DNA of 64,000 nucleotides, taken from positions 248,001 through 312,000 of the forward strand of contig JAPDOI010000375.1 of assembly GCA_029168955.1 (NCBI GenBank), read 5' to 3'. The position numbers and the translations under genes are program-made. The stretch is from Aplectana chamaeleonis. Lineage: Eukaryota > Nematoda > Chromadorea > Rhabditida > Cosmocercidae. Positions 22,801 through 34,299 of the stretch are shown one piece after another. Positions within the stretch are counted from its first letter, which is position 1, and each line of letters begins with the position of its first letter. Below the pieces are notes generated by a model that was not told where the DNA came from, made no database searches, and was given only the letters and a program-made list of their open reading frames with translations.

Positions 22801-25467
22801 TATGGAGTGTGCGCCGCGTGGTAGGAAGTTAGTAGCGCCTTACGTGGAGCGTGCGTCGCGTCATAAAACGTGATTAGAGCTTCGTGGAGAGCGTTCGTCG
22901 CATCGTATAAAATGAGTAGCGCTTAATGTGGAGCGTGCGCCGGCTCGTAGGAAGTGAGTAGCGCCTTACGTGGAGCGTGCGTCGCGTCATAAAATGTGAT
23001 AGCGCTTCTTGTAGAGCGTTCTTCGCGTCGTATAAAATGAGTAGCGCTTCATGTGGAGTGTGCTTCGCGTGGTGCGCTCTATGCATAGGTGCGCCGTATG
23101 GTTGAAGGTGAGTGGCGCTTCATTTGGAGCGTGCACCGGGTCGTAGGAAGTGAGTAGCGCCTTACGTGGAGCGTGCACCTCGTCGTAGAACGTGAATAGC
23201 GTTTCATGTAAAGCGCGCGACGCTTCATATAATTCGGAAACGCTTCATACGGAGTATGCGACGCGTGATAGGAAGTGAGTGGCGCTTTATGTAGAGCGTG
23301 CGTCGCGTCATAAAATGTGATTAGCGCTTCGTGGAGAGTGTTCGCCGCGTCGTATAAAATGAGTAGCGCTTCATGTGGAGTGTGCGTCGCGTGATGTGCT
23401 CTATGCACAGCGTGCGTCGCATGGTAGAAGGTGAGTAGCGCTTCGTTTGGAGCGTGCGCTGGCTCATAGGAAGTGAGTAGCGCCTTACGTGGAGCGTGCG
23501 CCGCGTCGTAAAACGTGAATAGCGCTTCATGTAAAGCGCGTGACTCGTCTTAGACTTTGAGTAGCACTTCTTGTGGATTGTGCGCCGTATGATAGGAATT
23601 GAGCGTCGCTTTATGTAGAGCATGCACCGCGTCATGAAGTGTGAGTAGCGCTTGATGTGCAGCGTGCGCCGTGTAAAGAGTGATGAACGCTTCATGTATA
23701 GCATTTACCGCTGCGTGGAAAATGGGTAAGCAGAATGTCGTGTACAGTGGATAGGGCTCCCGAAGGGGTGACTGGAACGTCTTCGCAAGTGGTGGGCTAT
23801 AATGTCTGGCATAGGCAAAATGATATATTGTGAAAACGGGCTCAAAAACTCTATAATACACGGCATTCTCGATGCACTTCTGATCGGTTTTGTTTGTGTG
23901 CACACTTGACGCAGATTTATTCCCTTTCTGAGTATCACCAATAGTGCAGTCCTCCAAATTTTGCGCACTTATCAATGAGGAGCGGTCGGCAGAAGACAAA
24001 TTTGCATAAGGTCCTGTGCAGCACGCTCGTCACCTCTTGAGTGGGAGCGGTTTTGAAGCAATGAGTTTCATGCACATTGTTTTCCGACCAACCGCTTCAC
24101 ATTGTTAAGTAGATGCGCAACTTTTGATGTGCTACACTATGTCTTCATGTGTCCAAAAATGCGACAGGCGGTCTTTATATCTATGACAGAAAACATTAAG
24201 GTGAGAAGAAATGTGCGTGGACCGCTTATATGGAAAGACGATTTGATAATTTCCGCCTCAGGCGAAAATTGTTGGTCTGGGTACATTTCACAGCAAACGA
24301 AAATTGACCGCGTTGCAAGCCGGTGCGACGCGCACGACGCCACTTTTGAAGTTTTAATTGGAGCAGATCAATCAGTGCCATAATTCCACAACAATTAGCG
24401 AATTGAATGAATGCGATTTTAAGACTTTCTCGTTTATCGTTAAGTTTCCCAAAAACTGCGTTAACCCGCTGATGTGTTCACACGTTAACGTTATAACGCA
24501 CAGCCCTGGTATCGACAGCACTTGTACTCTGACACTCGCTTGGGAGTCGCCCCGTAGCATCGAGGCGATTTGTCTCAGCTTGCGCTCGTTTCGTCACCAG
24601 GTACTCTAAATTACAGGCGAATTCCTCTAAATCCTCGCATTGTGAAAATTTCACCATAATCAGGCGAGCTCGATTCGAGACTTATTGTCTGAAAGTTACG
24701 AGGCGACTCCCCTAACGCGTGTTAGAGTAGTAGCTTTATAATCTCGCTGTGATGTCCTGAGGCCAGAGACTGTTGACTGTGCACTTCGCTAAGGTACTCG
24801 AAATTGATAACAAAGGGAAACTAAAGAAGATTAAAGGCCAAAACAATGAGGATGTGATACGAACCATCATTGAGGAGAATATGGACGTGAGGTAGCGATT
24901 CTTGGCCTTACTGGCATTGGCATGTCGTTATTCTCAAAATTTTCCCTTTCAGAGGTGGTTACAAAAAAGAATCAGTTTATGATACTTTGTTGTGGCACTG
25001 CATAGCGTTCCCGTATGTAGCGTTTTGTTACGTTTGTTGGTATTCGCAATGGGTGTTCAAGTACTGGATAAAACGGGAAGAATATACTGTGGAAGCCAAG
25101 CTGCATCTTATTCGTAAATTTCTTGGGGTCAGCCAAAATCAGTTCAAAGTGAGTCCAGTCGGTGTACAGTTTTGATCGCATTACATTCCTGATTTTGAAT
25201 GCTTTCAGTGCATGACAGATGAAGAGCATGACGACATGCTGGCACAAGAGCTCTGGAACCATGAAAATTTCAAAAAGTGGAAGGCAGAAAAGGATGCGGA
25301 GGAGCAAGAGAAGCTTATTCAGAGCGGCAGGTTCGTTAGTGCCTCATGTTTTATTCAAATTTTAACAACAACGAAATTTTCTCTACTCCCTGTCGTTCAG
25401 GTACAAGCGTTACAAGAGATTCATGAAAAATAACACGGGAACCATATCATTTCTTGACGAAGATTAA
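19802..25467 (+). CDS. dnj-2: DNAJC25/dnj-2 homologue, nine coding exons
   Basis: J-domain co-chaperone of the DNAJC25 family, membrane-bound (probably ER). Inferred exons: 19802-19922, 20243-20340, 20438-20553, 20709-20808, 21467-21565, 24794-24891, 24953-25148, 25209-25330, 25401-25467. They total 1,017 bp (338 codons plus stop) with all phases consistent and GT-AG introns. Residues 1-25 form a signal peptide; CGLENCYDVLEIN opens the J domain, with HPD at residues 66-68 and AYETLKDDQTRSDYDYYL after it. A membrane segment follows (VRLVILGTILSISLFQYF) and a second (LWHCIAFPYVAFCYVCWY). The tail is charged and ends RFMKNNTGTISFLDED, with the family signature RxxRFMKN. The length equals the known nematode protein to within a residue or two. 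Acceptors of exons 4 and 6 (TTCAAG, GCTAAG) are weaker than the usual TTTCAG. Intron 5 is 3.2 kb and satellite-filled. Confidence 0.93.
20954..21391. mobile_element. AGGCAG MITE in intron 4 of dnj-2
   Basis: A 438-bp element with ends AGGCAGTGTTCGCGAT and ATCGTGAACACTGTCT, flanked by exact TTAA duplications (20950-20953 and 21392-21395). The ends match the element at 58412-58854 (AGGCAGGGTTCGCGAT). It is non-coding and lies between exons 4 and 5. Confidence 0.8.
22001..23715. repeat. 42-bp minisatellite in intron 5 of dnj-2
   Basis: Tandem array of 42-bp units of the type GAGTAGCGCTTCATGTGGAG + CGTGCGCCGCGTCGTAGGAAGT. Variant units (GTGATTAGCGCTTC..., GAATATCGCTTAATG..., and one lengthened by CTATGCACAG...) recur in fixed order about every 320 bp at several points, giving a higher-order pattern. 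Because 42 is a multiple of three, many units stay open in frame and produce repetitive open frames on the minus strand. These are not genes. Confidence 0.92.
23716..24793. other. Remainder of dnj-2 intron 5; nothing recognised
   Basis: No domain-bearing frame, inverted repeat or RNA gene was identified between the satellite and exon 6. Confidence 0.4.
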
Positions 25468-26316
25468 CCAGGGACGATACTCAGGGATTCTACAGCTAAC
25501 ACTTAGGTTTTGGGATACTCGTTGTGGTACAATGTCTGTTGATAATGTGGTGCTACTGGTAATTTATGTTGTTATATCTATGGTTTACAGTTTTATGGGT
25601 AAAGGTGAAACATAAAGGTGAACTGTTTTGTACCGAAACCTCTACGGATTACGCGTTGTGTGCATGAAGTTCTGTATTAGAAGGAAAAAAAGATGGGTAT
25701 GATTTCAACCCTTTGTCCTTATCAGAATGAAGTTCCTTATCGGCAGTTGCGACACGTAATGCACGCAAAATCGTGCTTGGACAACGTGTAATCGCGCAAG
25801 GCCGCAGCGTGCTTCAACCAGGGCTGGGCACACGTCCCGGTATTGCGATTTTGAATATGCACCCCCTTAGCTCGGTAATTTTTAGGCACCCCTATGGGAA
25901 ATCGGCTTTTTTCCGAAAAGTTTAGCACAACAGCCATGATTTTAACTTCCTGATTTTGATAAACGAAGCTATTAAAAAAACACTGAATAGAGAAAATTCC
26001 GAAATTGTCAACAAAAAAGGTAGTGTAATTTCTAAACTTCAAAACAATCCCATGAGGAAAATTTGTTAGTAAGGCGGTAAGTTATGACAAAAGATAAAAC
26101 AATTTTCATTACAAAACAATTCAACAGTTACAAACAACAGAACTACTGCTGTTGCAATAATTTCTGTTTTTTTTTGTCAAATGTTTTCATGAACATATGA
26201 AGAATTAGTTAACCTGTGTTTGACCGGAAATCAATACTATTTTAGGTTGTGGAATCAGGTTAGGATTCATGTGTTGCGTAGGGAGTGAAATATCTGAGTT
26301 TAAACCTCCTAGAATA
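25468..26316. other. Intergenic region 3' of dnj-2; nothing recognised
   Basis: AT-rich and non-coding. No canonical AATAAA was noticed within the first 250 bp after the dnj-2 stop codon, so the polyadenylation site is not defined. Confidence 0.35.
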
Positions 26317-26688
26317 CCGCAATCCCATAGAGACTGGGCTTGCCGTGCGATACGGTGTTTGTACGCAGCTACACAGCGCACACGGGATTGGACGCGCACA
26401 CAAAATTAATAAAAAAAATGTTTTTTTTTATTACATAACGGGGATTAGAAAAGGATTGAAACCGAAGGAAATGGAAGATGGTGAAGGTAGTCTATTTTGG
26501 ATGTACCCACTTTAGAAATTTAATGTAAAGAAACAAAGCTAGAGCGGGGGTAAGTATTTAGCCGTGACAAGGTTCATGCAAACGAACCTAGTTAATCAAA
26601 TGTAGCATTAAACATGAGAGCAAAGGATATAGCGAGAAAGGGAAGAATCTGGCATACACTTCAGCATCAATGGAATCGATTTTTATTG

Positions 26689-26760
26689 TGATTTAAGGAC
26701 CTTAAATCTCGTCCCGGTTTTACCCCGAAAACCGGGACGAGTTTTAAGGTCCTTAAATCA
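26689..26760. repeat. Near-perfect hairpin at the centre of the fold-back element
   Basis: Arms of about 33 bp (TGATTTAAGGACCTTAAA ... CGTCCCGGTTTT) are complementary with one mismatch around a loop ACCCC. The outer part of each arm (ATTTAAGGWCCTTAAAT) is itself palindromic. Confidence 0.9.
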
Positions 26761-27252
26761 CATTGCGTATCAAACCTATTGCTATTAAAATGTTAACCTG
26801 ATTCTTCTTTTTCTCGAAATGCTCTTACTTCTCATGTTTATTGCTGTTTTTAATCAACTAGGTTCATTTTAATGAACCTTATCTTGATAAACTCCAAAAA
26901 ATTCACCCCGCTCCAACTTACTTTGTTTACATTAAATTTCTATAATGGCTACATTGAAAGTATCCTATTTCTGCCTTCTTCCATTTACTTCAGTTTCAAT
27001 CCTTTTCTCCGCCCCGTTCTGTGATAAAATACATTTTTTAATCAGTATTGTCTTCTTCTTCTTTGCAGCCACTGAGAGGGGTTTCGTCACAAGTTGAGAA
27101 ACTGGGCGACCAGCACTGGATTCGTCCACAAGTCTATTGTACTGAACGTTGTTGGCTTCTTCGGACAATCAAATAGGTGCTTAGTGTCGTGGCCTTGGTT
27201 TCCACAGTCCGGGCACACGTCAGGCTGGCCATTGTCGATCCTGTGCAGGTAA

Positions 27253-27728
27253 AGCCTAGTTTTGACTGCATCGCTGCTGTTTTTCATCGCAGCGATTTCA
27301 CACCCGCCGCTGCAGCGATGTAGCAGCGGCAGCGATTCTGTTCATAGTGCATAGCCTCACGGATGATCGAAGAAATTCAATCAATCAGTGAAATTAATGG
27401 CTGGTAGTTATCAATAACACGTTTCGACCCGTAAACACTGACCTTGTCATGTGAAATTGTCAACGTTCACTAGACGAAACGTGTCATTCGCAGGCAATCG
27501 CTCCATCGCTGCCATAATGGCAGCGATGGAGCGACGGTCAGCGACCATTGAGAATCGCTCTTCAAGCAGCGATGCAGTAAAACATAGGATTCCGTCGCCG
27601 CGACCCAGTGATGTAGGACGTTTGCCACGAAGCGATCACAATTGGAGCGGCTTTCCATTACGCGCGATGAAAAAGGAACAGTTGTCTCTCGCATGGCCGC
27701 AGCGACCACCTGCAGTCAAAACTAGGCT
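27253..27728. mobile_element. 476-bp MITE, PIF/Harbinger-like
   Basis: Terminal inverted repeats AGCCTAGTTTTGACTGCA and TGCAGTCAAAACTAGGCT (18 bp, perfect) are flanked by TAA (27250-27252 and 27729-27731). TWA 3-bp duplications are characteristic of PIF/Harbinger elements. The interior has repeated GCAGCGATG phrases and a palindrome CATCGCTGCCATAATGGCAG. It interrupts the C-terminal finger region of LINE copy 5, between the residues LLMS and YLHRIDNGQ. No coding capacity. Confidence 0.85.
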
Positions 27729-28633
27729 TAAGACATAAGCAATGGAGAATATTCGCCGCGTAACGAAGCGAGGATACACCTGGCGCGACTACCGAGCTCG
27801 GAATCGGTATCACATACCCTGGGCGGCACGTCACCGAGAATAGGGTTGACGGCCGCTTTGGCGAGATGATCCTTCACCAACCGGGAGTGCTCCGCGCGTA
27901 AGAGACGAAACCGTTCTTGATTCGAGTCGGTCCATCTCTGTACACTCACTTTGTTCGGAGCATCGGCAAACGGCACTCTGATCGATCTCTCTCTTACGGG
28001 ATTTAATAGTCTTCTCGACGGATGAGTAGGTTGCTTAAGGACATTAATGAACATCTGCTGAGCCTGGAGCTGACAATGCTCTTTCACTGGCAAGATACGG
28101 GCCTTGGCGTGAAGGTGCTCAATCGGTGAGCTTTTTGCACCTCCAGTGGCTATTCGAATTGCAGCATTCTGAACTCGCTGCATCTTAGTTCAGGAACTGT
28201 CCCACACGATGTGTTGCCAGACAGGGGCAGCATACTCCAATGCAATCTGCAGAATAGCTCGATATGTCGTCAAGATTGTTTCTCTGCTGCCACCCCAGGA
28301 CGTTCCTCCTAGAGCTCTCAACACATTAAGCTTTGCCTTGATAATTGCCTGCTTCTGTTCAGCATTCTTGTGAAACTTCAGCCATGGGTCCAAAACGAGG
28401 CCCAGCAGTTTAGGAAATTGCGCTGTAGGCAAGAGGTTACCATCCCACCTGACAACAGGTTGGGCGCTGTGTTCCTTTGGGTCAGTTGTGAATACCGCAA
28501 CAGAAGACTTCGCCGCGGAAACTGTGAGCATTATACTATCGAGAAGGTTGTTAAGCTCGACGAGATAGTCGCTGATCTTGTTTGCGGCTACCTGTATGTC
28601 ACGATTACGGCACATGATGGTGATATCGTCGGC

Positions 28634-29320
28634 TTACGCAACAATTTTTATATCTTCAGGAGGCTCAGGTAGGTCTTCAATATACAGGCTGAAGAGGGCA
28701 GTTGACAAAACTCCACCCTGCGGCACACCGGCTGCTACAGGTATACTATCGGAGACGTGATTCTGGATTAGCACTTTGGCCCGACGACCTTTCGTAAACG
28801 CTGCGATCCAACGCTTCTGCCACGGTTGTAGCGAGGACTTTAATAGTTTCTCGGACAAAAGTCCTAGGTTAACAGAATCAAATGCTTTGGTTAGATCGAG
28901 GGCAACGGCCACTGTTCTAAGAGGCTTTCTGAAATTGAACCCATCGACCGCAGAGCTGACAATCTCCAGAAGGGCAGTGGTGGTGGAGTGAAGCTTTCTA
29001 AACCCATATTGATGTTGCTGTGCCTCATTCTGCTCTGCCAGGTCCCTTACGATTCGCTTTTCGGCTACTTTCGCGATCGGTGATAACAGGCTAATAGGGC
29101 GATAGCCCTTCGCCGTGCTTTGCGATTTGCCTGGCTTAGGCAGGGGTATCACATTGGCGGTCTTCCATGCTTGGGGTAGAGTGCAGGCTCGGAAAGAAGT
29201 GTTTATGATATCTGCGATCATCGGTAGAAGTTCCGTGGGAAGCTTCTTCAGGATGGCTGCTGAGATACCATCAGGTCCGAGAGCCTTCGATTTCCGCATT
29301 TTCTTGATAGCCTTCTCCAC
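28634..29320 (-). pseudogene. Reverse transcriptase core of LINE copy 5, stopped at YADD
   Basis: 228 codons with GPDGISAAILKK, YRPISLLSPIAKVAEK, YGFRKLHSTTTALLEI, ALDLTKAFDSVN and AGVPQGGVLSTALFSLYIED. It ends with IKIVA directly before TAA. The next codons (ADDIT) continue the family motif, so TAC (Tyr) has become TAA. Downstream thumb sequence continues at 28615-28190 and 28183-27728. Confidence 0.85.
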
Positions 29321-30692
29321 TTAAGCAGGAGTCAAGGCCTCAGTAGCGTTCATCAGCAGCAGACGGCTTAGTTCACTTACCGTGACTCTGTTTTGTACAC
29401 CCGGCTTGGTACGTGTGATGAAGAAATTTTTGCCAAGAGCATATGCGGCAGCCTTTCCTGATTTGAAGACGCTGTTATCGAACTCTATGGTACAGTTCGA
29501 GGAGGGGGCGCACTTGCCAGATATCTTCCTCAACACTTCCCATGTAGTTGTTCCGTCGGTTTTAAAATTCAACCTTTCAGTGAACTTCTCCCAACTGTCT
29601 TTCTTGTGCTTGTCCAGATCCTTTTTTATCTCTTCATCCAGCTTGGCCACCTCAGGGTCCAAATGATTCTCAGCTCTCTTTTCATCTCTTGTCCTGATCT
29701 TCTGTAGAATTCCCCTGGTGACATTAGTGTAGAAACTTTTCACACGTCCTTCAGGTATGGCCGCTTTTGTAGCCTTCCGGATGGCGTCAGACATGTGACG
29801 CTCTTTCGGGTGCACATCGCCATTCCGTGGATATTCAGCTGCCTGGCGTAGCGCAACCCCTCTGAACAGGACCCAGTCAGCAAGGCCTAAATTGAGATAA
29901 GAACGTTGACGAATACCAGTATAAGGGGCAAGAGAGTTTGAGAGATCAATATGGAGAAAGACGGGAATGTGGTCGCTGGAAAGAGTTGTGGAAGTGGACC
30001 ATGTGCAAGCATTAGAAAGATTGGATGAAACGAGGGAGATATCTGGGCTAGAAGGTCAGCCGTAGGCAGGGAGACGAGTGGGCTGATCATCGTTGAGGAT
30101 AACCAGATCAGACTCCTCAGCCCATTCCTCGACGTCTTCTCCTCGGGCGTCGGACTCAAGCGCAGAACAGAACGTGTGAGCATTGAAGTCACCTGCAAAG
30201 ACAGCTTATGGGGATAGAGAGCAGTCATGCAACTGCTTAAGAAGAGGTATGGGGTTGTAGGTTGGGGACAAGAAGTGGAGGGAGGGATGTAAATATTAAA
30301 TAGAGATAATGGAGTTTTAAGAGGGAGGTGAACGGGAACGCACTCGAGAGTACCGTCCTTAGGAACATTTGGAATTAGATGAGAAGGTAAGTTAATAAGC
30401 ACAAACGTAGAAACTCCGCCTCCAAGAGCTGTTCTTGGGATGTGATAGGCAGTGTAGCCTGGAATGTTTGGTGGGGATAAGTGGTAGAGGGAGAGAGTTT
30501 GGTTTCTTGAACCATAATAACATCCGGATGATGAGTACGTGCGAAGAGTGAGAGTTCAGAAAATTTGGTACGAAGGCCGTTAAAACTTATATGTACAATA
30601 GAGAGGGGGCTGAATGAGGAATCAGAGTTGCTGGGGGCGGAGCACAGAACACAACGGAAGGATGAGTTGTGATGCCTCACAGAACTAAGACC

Positions 30693-33140
30693 TTCTTCTT
30701 CTTCTTCTTCTGCAGCCTCAAAGTGGTTTTTGTCATAGGTTGAGGAACTGGGCGGCCTTCACAGGATTCGTCCAAAGGTCCATTGTTGTTAAGGAGGTAG
30801 GTCTCTTCGGGCACATGAACAAGTGCGCCGTGTCGTGTCCGGGAGCACCACAGTCCGGGCATGCGTCTGGTCGGCTGCTGTCGATCTTGTTGACGTAAGA
30901 CATGAGCAGAATAGAGTGACCACAGCGCAGCGATGCAAGAGCACATCTGGCTCGTCTGCCGAGTTGAGACTCGGACTCGCAAACCCGAGGCGGCACCGTT
31001 CCCAAGATAGGGTTCACAGCCGCCTTTGCTAGATATCCTCGAACAAACTGGGTATGCTCCTCACGCAGAAGACAAGCCTTTCCATGTTGGAAGTCAGCCC
31101 ATCTCTGTACATCAACTTTACGAGGAGCATCGGCGAACGGCGTCCTAATCGACCTCTCTCTTATGGGCTTCATGATTCTCTTTGACGGATGATTCGGCTG
31201 CCTCAGAACATTAATATACATCTGCTGTGCCTGGAGTTCACAATGCTCCTTGACCGGCAATATGCAGGCCTCCGCGGGAAGATGCTCCACCGGGAGCTCC
31301 TTGCACAACGGGTAGCAATTCTAAGCGCAGCATTCTGTACACGCTGCAGCTTATTCCAGGAGCTGTCAGACACCAGGTGCTGCCACACTGGTGCCGCATA
31401 TTCCAGAGCCGGCTGAAGTATTGCTCTGTAGGTTCTCAATATAGTCTCTCGGCTGCTTCCCCATGATGTTCCTCCGAGAGCTCTCAAGATATTAAGTCTA
31501 GCCTTGACGACTGTTTGTTTCTGTTCCGCGTTTTTGTGGAACTTCAGTGAGGGATCAAGAATAAGGCCAAGCAGCTTGGCAGGAATTTTGCTGCTGGCAA
31601 CAGGTCACCATCCCATTTGACATCTGGATGGGCACTGTGTTCCTTGGTGTTCGTTGTGAACACTGAAACAGAGGATTTTGCGGCAGAGACTGTAGGCATC
31701 ATTTTATCGAGGAAGAGCTTCAACTCGACGAGATGAGGCGCTGATCTTGTTAGCGGCTATCTGCAGGTCACGATCCTGGCACATGATGGTGATGTCGTCG
31801 ACATACATAACAATCCTTACATCATTGGGAGGCTCAGGAATGTCCTCAAGATACAGGCTGAATAGGGCAGGGGACAACACTCCGCCTTGCGGAACACCGG
31901 CTGCTATTGGAATGCTATCGGATACATGATTCTGGAACAGAACCTTAGCACACGGCGGCCTTTAGTGAACGCTGCAATCCATCGCTTCTGCCATGATGGT
32001 AGCGACGACTTGAGCAGTTTCTCGGACAGCAGTCCCAAGTTAACAGAGTCAAACGCTTTGCTCAGGTCGAGGGCGACGGCCACCGTTCTCAGGGCTTTCT
32101 CATGTTGAACCCATCGACCGCAAAGCTCACGATCTCCAATAGAGCTGTAGTAGTGGAGTGAAGTTTCCTGAACCCATGCTGATGCTGCTGTCGCTCATTT
32201 TGATCAGCCAGGTCCGTCACGATCAACTTTTCAGCTAATTTAGCGACGGGCGACAACAGGCTTATTGGTCGAACGCCCATGGCCGCGCTTTGCGGCTTGC
32301 CTGGCTTTGCCAACGCTATCACATTGGCTGCCTTCCAAGCTTGGGGTGAGTGCAGGTCCGGAAAGAAGTGTGTTAATGATATCTGCAAGCATCGGTAGAA
32401 GTTCCGTGGGAAGCTTCTTCAGGATGGCTGGGAGATACCGTCAGGTCCGATAGCCTTCGAATTCCGCATTTCTTTGATAGCCTTCTCTACTTGCGTGAGA
32501 GTAAAGGCCTCAGAAGCGTTCATGAGCGGCAACCGGCTCAGTTCTCTAACCGTGACTCTGTTCTGCACGCCTCGCTTGGCACGTGTGATGAAGAAGTTCT
32601 TGCCGAGCGCACAAGCAGCCGCTTTCCCTGATTTGAAGACGTTCTCCTCGAACTCAATAGCGGAGCTCATCGAGGGAGCGGACTTGCCGGAAATTTTCCT
32701 CAACACTTTCCACGTCGTAGTTCCGTCAGCCTTGAAATTCAGCTTTTCAGTGAACTTCTCCCAGCATTCCTTCTTGTTCTTATCCAGATCCTGCCTGATC
32801 TCGTTATCAGCACAGCTATGTCCGGGTCTAGATGGTCTGCGGCTCTCTTCTCATCTCTGGTTCTTATCTTCTGCAGTATTTCCCTGCTGACATTTGGAAA
32901 AAAGGTCTTGACACGACCCTCAGGAATTGCTGCTTTCATGGCCTTGCGGATGGCACTTGTTAGATGGCGCTCTTTCTGATGAACATCACCATTCCATGGG
33001 TAGTCGACCGCATGGCGAAGTGCAACATCTCTGAACAGGGTCCAGTCTGCTAGGCCTAAATTAAGATAAGTACGATGACGAAAACCAGAGTAAGGGGCAA
33101 GAGAGTCAGAGAGATCAATATAGACAAAGACGGGAATGCT
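30693..33140 (-). mobile_element. Family-A LINE copy 6, 5'-truncated, nested in copy 5
   Basis: Flanked by an exact 10-bp duplication AACTAAGACC (30683-30692 and 33141-33150). Copy 5 reads continuously across the gap when this is removed. It has the (GAA)n tail at 30693 and a truncated 5' end inside the endonuclease (VFVYIDLSDSLAPY). It is very close in sequence to copies 1 and 4, but with many single- and double-base indels (for example near 31733, 31954, 32092, 32347 and 32810), so no long open frame survives. Confidence 0.95.
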
Positions 33141-33149
33141 AACTAAGAC

Positions 33150-33430
33150 CTGAACAGGAGAAGTGCACCCACCTTTGGCATCCAAAGCATTGGACGCTTA
33201 TTCCATTCCAGGTGACTTTCTTGCTGCAGGTGGCACATTGATACTTCTGCACAGGTCCAGGACTACTCTCGACGCCAGCCCTTTGTAGTAGAATCTTCAG
33301 GAAGCTGGGGCCAGCCAGCGACTCTCCCATGGCAAAAACCCTCTCGGTGGAGGGAGTGATGTCGGTTTGCACGAAGGTGATGTTGTTTCCTCCACACTGC
33401 CACGGCACGAACGTACGACATCTCGGCAGC
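33150..33430 (-). pseudogene. 5' part of LINE copy 5: 2A-like variant and PHD finger
   Basis: After the conserved 5' end at 33430, the frame codes an altered leader, then LLQRAGVESSPGP and a PHD-type finger (CATCSKKVTWNGISVQCFGCQRWVHFSCSGLS). The 2A core N-P-G-P is S-P-G-P here, which would be expected to abolish skipping. It is separated from the rest of copy 5 only by the nested copy 6. Confidence 0.75.
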
Positions 33431-33530
33431 TTAATCAGTATTGTGTGCGCGTCCACTCCAGTGCGCGCTGTGTAGCTGCGGACAAACACCATATTTGCAC
33501 GGCAAGCCGGGTCTCCGAGGGATTGCGGCT

Positions 33531-34290
33531 TTCAAGGTGGATGAAACTCGTGTTTTATGTGAAGGGTACTTCTCAATGAGGACGACAAGGTCATTCGCTC
33601 CTTTCATAGGAACTTGCAGTCTTGAATTTTTGCAGTTGGCTCTCTTAATGAGTCACATTCTCATGGATTAAAATCTGTTGACTAGTTGTGATACTGACTG
33701 TGCTATCTGTACTTTTAAACTGTCGAAATAAAGCCTAGCCTGCCCGGATGAGTTCGGGCGGAGTAAGCAGCGGAGCGGTCGGTCATGGCAAAATATAAGA
33801 GTGATAAGGAGGTTTTACATGATAAGTCCGATAAGCCTTGCTTCGACCGGCTCAAAATGAGCGACCTAGGCTATACATCAGTTCGCTAATCTTTTTTTGA
33901 ACTTGAACGATAGCTTTCCTGGGCGTTGTCTTTGTATTGTTGCCTCGAATCGGTAGCCACCCGCGTAATCAATGAACGTAGTACCAAAGAAACATGACAC
34001 CACATCAATCCTTACTTGCTGCAAGATAGCAGAGTAGTGTTTATTCTTTATCAAAACAAACTTCGACAGCAACCATGAATTATTGCGAACACAACCTGCA
34101 TCTCTATCAATAATTTGAATTATTTAAGTGTTCGCCCCAAAAAGCGGAGAAGAAGATATGACAAATCAGAAGAATAGTGTGTATTATTTTTTTCCTGAAA
34201 TTCGACAAAACATGCACCTCGTCCTTTCTTGATGTTCGGATTAAGCACCCCCCTTTGCCCCCTCTGCAACGTCCAATATGCAACCCCTAC
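33531..34290. other. No gene recognised
   Basis: Contains a short hairpin GCCCGGATGAGTTCGGGC near 33742 and a 64-codon minus-strand frame (34072-33878) with no recognisable domain. Confidence 0.35.
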
Positions 34291-34299
34291 TCTGAGAGA

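Larger units (their letters stand above)
27052..33430 (-). mobile_element. Full-length LINE copy 5 (family-A variant) carrying two nested insertions
   Basis: Flanked by a 14-bp duplication TTAATCAGTATTGT (27038-27051 and 33431-33444). After removing the MITE at 27253-27728 and LINE copy 6 at 30693-33140 with their duplications, the element is about 3,440 bp. That equals the lengths of copies 2 and 4. The PHD region is altered and the 2A-like motif reads GVESSPGP. It has many frameshifts, and a stop codon replaces the Tyr of the YADD motif at 28634-28636. It is older than copies 1, 4 and 6. Confidence 0.93.
26317..33528. mobile_element. Long fold-back element split by LINE copy 5
   Basis: The outer arms begin CCGCAATCCC (26317) and end GGGATTGCGG (33528). 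The inverted match continues inward through CTTGCCGTGC, GTGTTTGTACGCAGCTACAC and, after removing the LINE, on through 26433-26690 versus 26760-27040. The centre is a near-perfect hairpin at 26689-26760. Without the LINE insertion the element is about 0.8 kb. It is non-coding. Confidence 0.75.

Noticed and set aside
22001..23715. Repetitive open frames with RRTLHMKRYS-type peptides
   Set aside because: The 42-bp unit is a multiple of three, so frames stay open by chance; the region is inside a dnj-2 intron.
24102..24383. Possible extra dnj-2 exon in intron 5
   Set aside because: The exon chain already joins in phase and gives a protein of the expected length without it; the peptide does not resemble the family.
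33720..33800. Hairpin near GCCCGGATGAGTTCGGGC as an RNA gene
   Set aside because: The stem is short and there is no matching promoter or known RNA signature.
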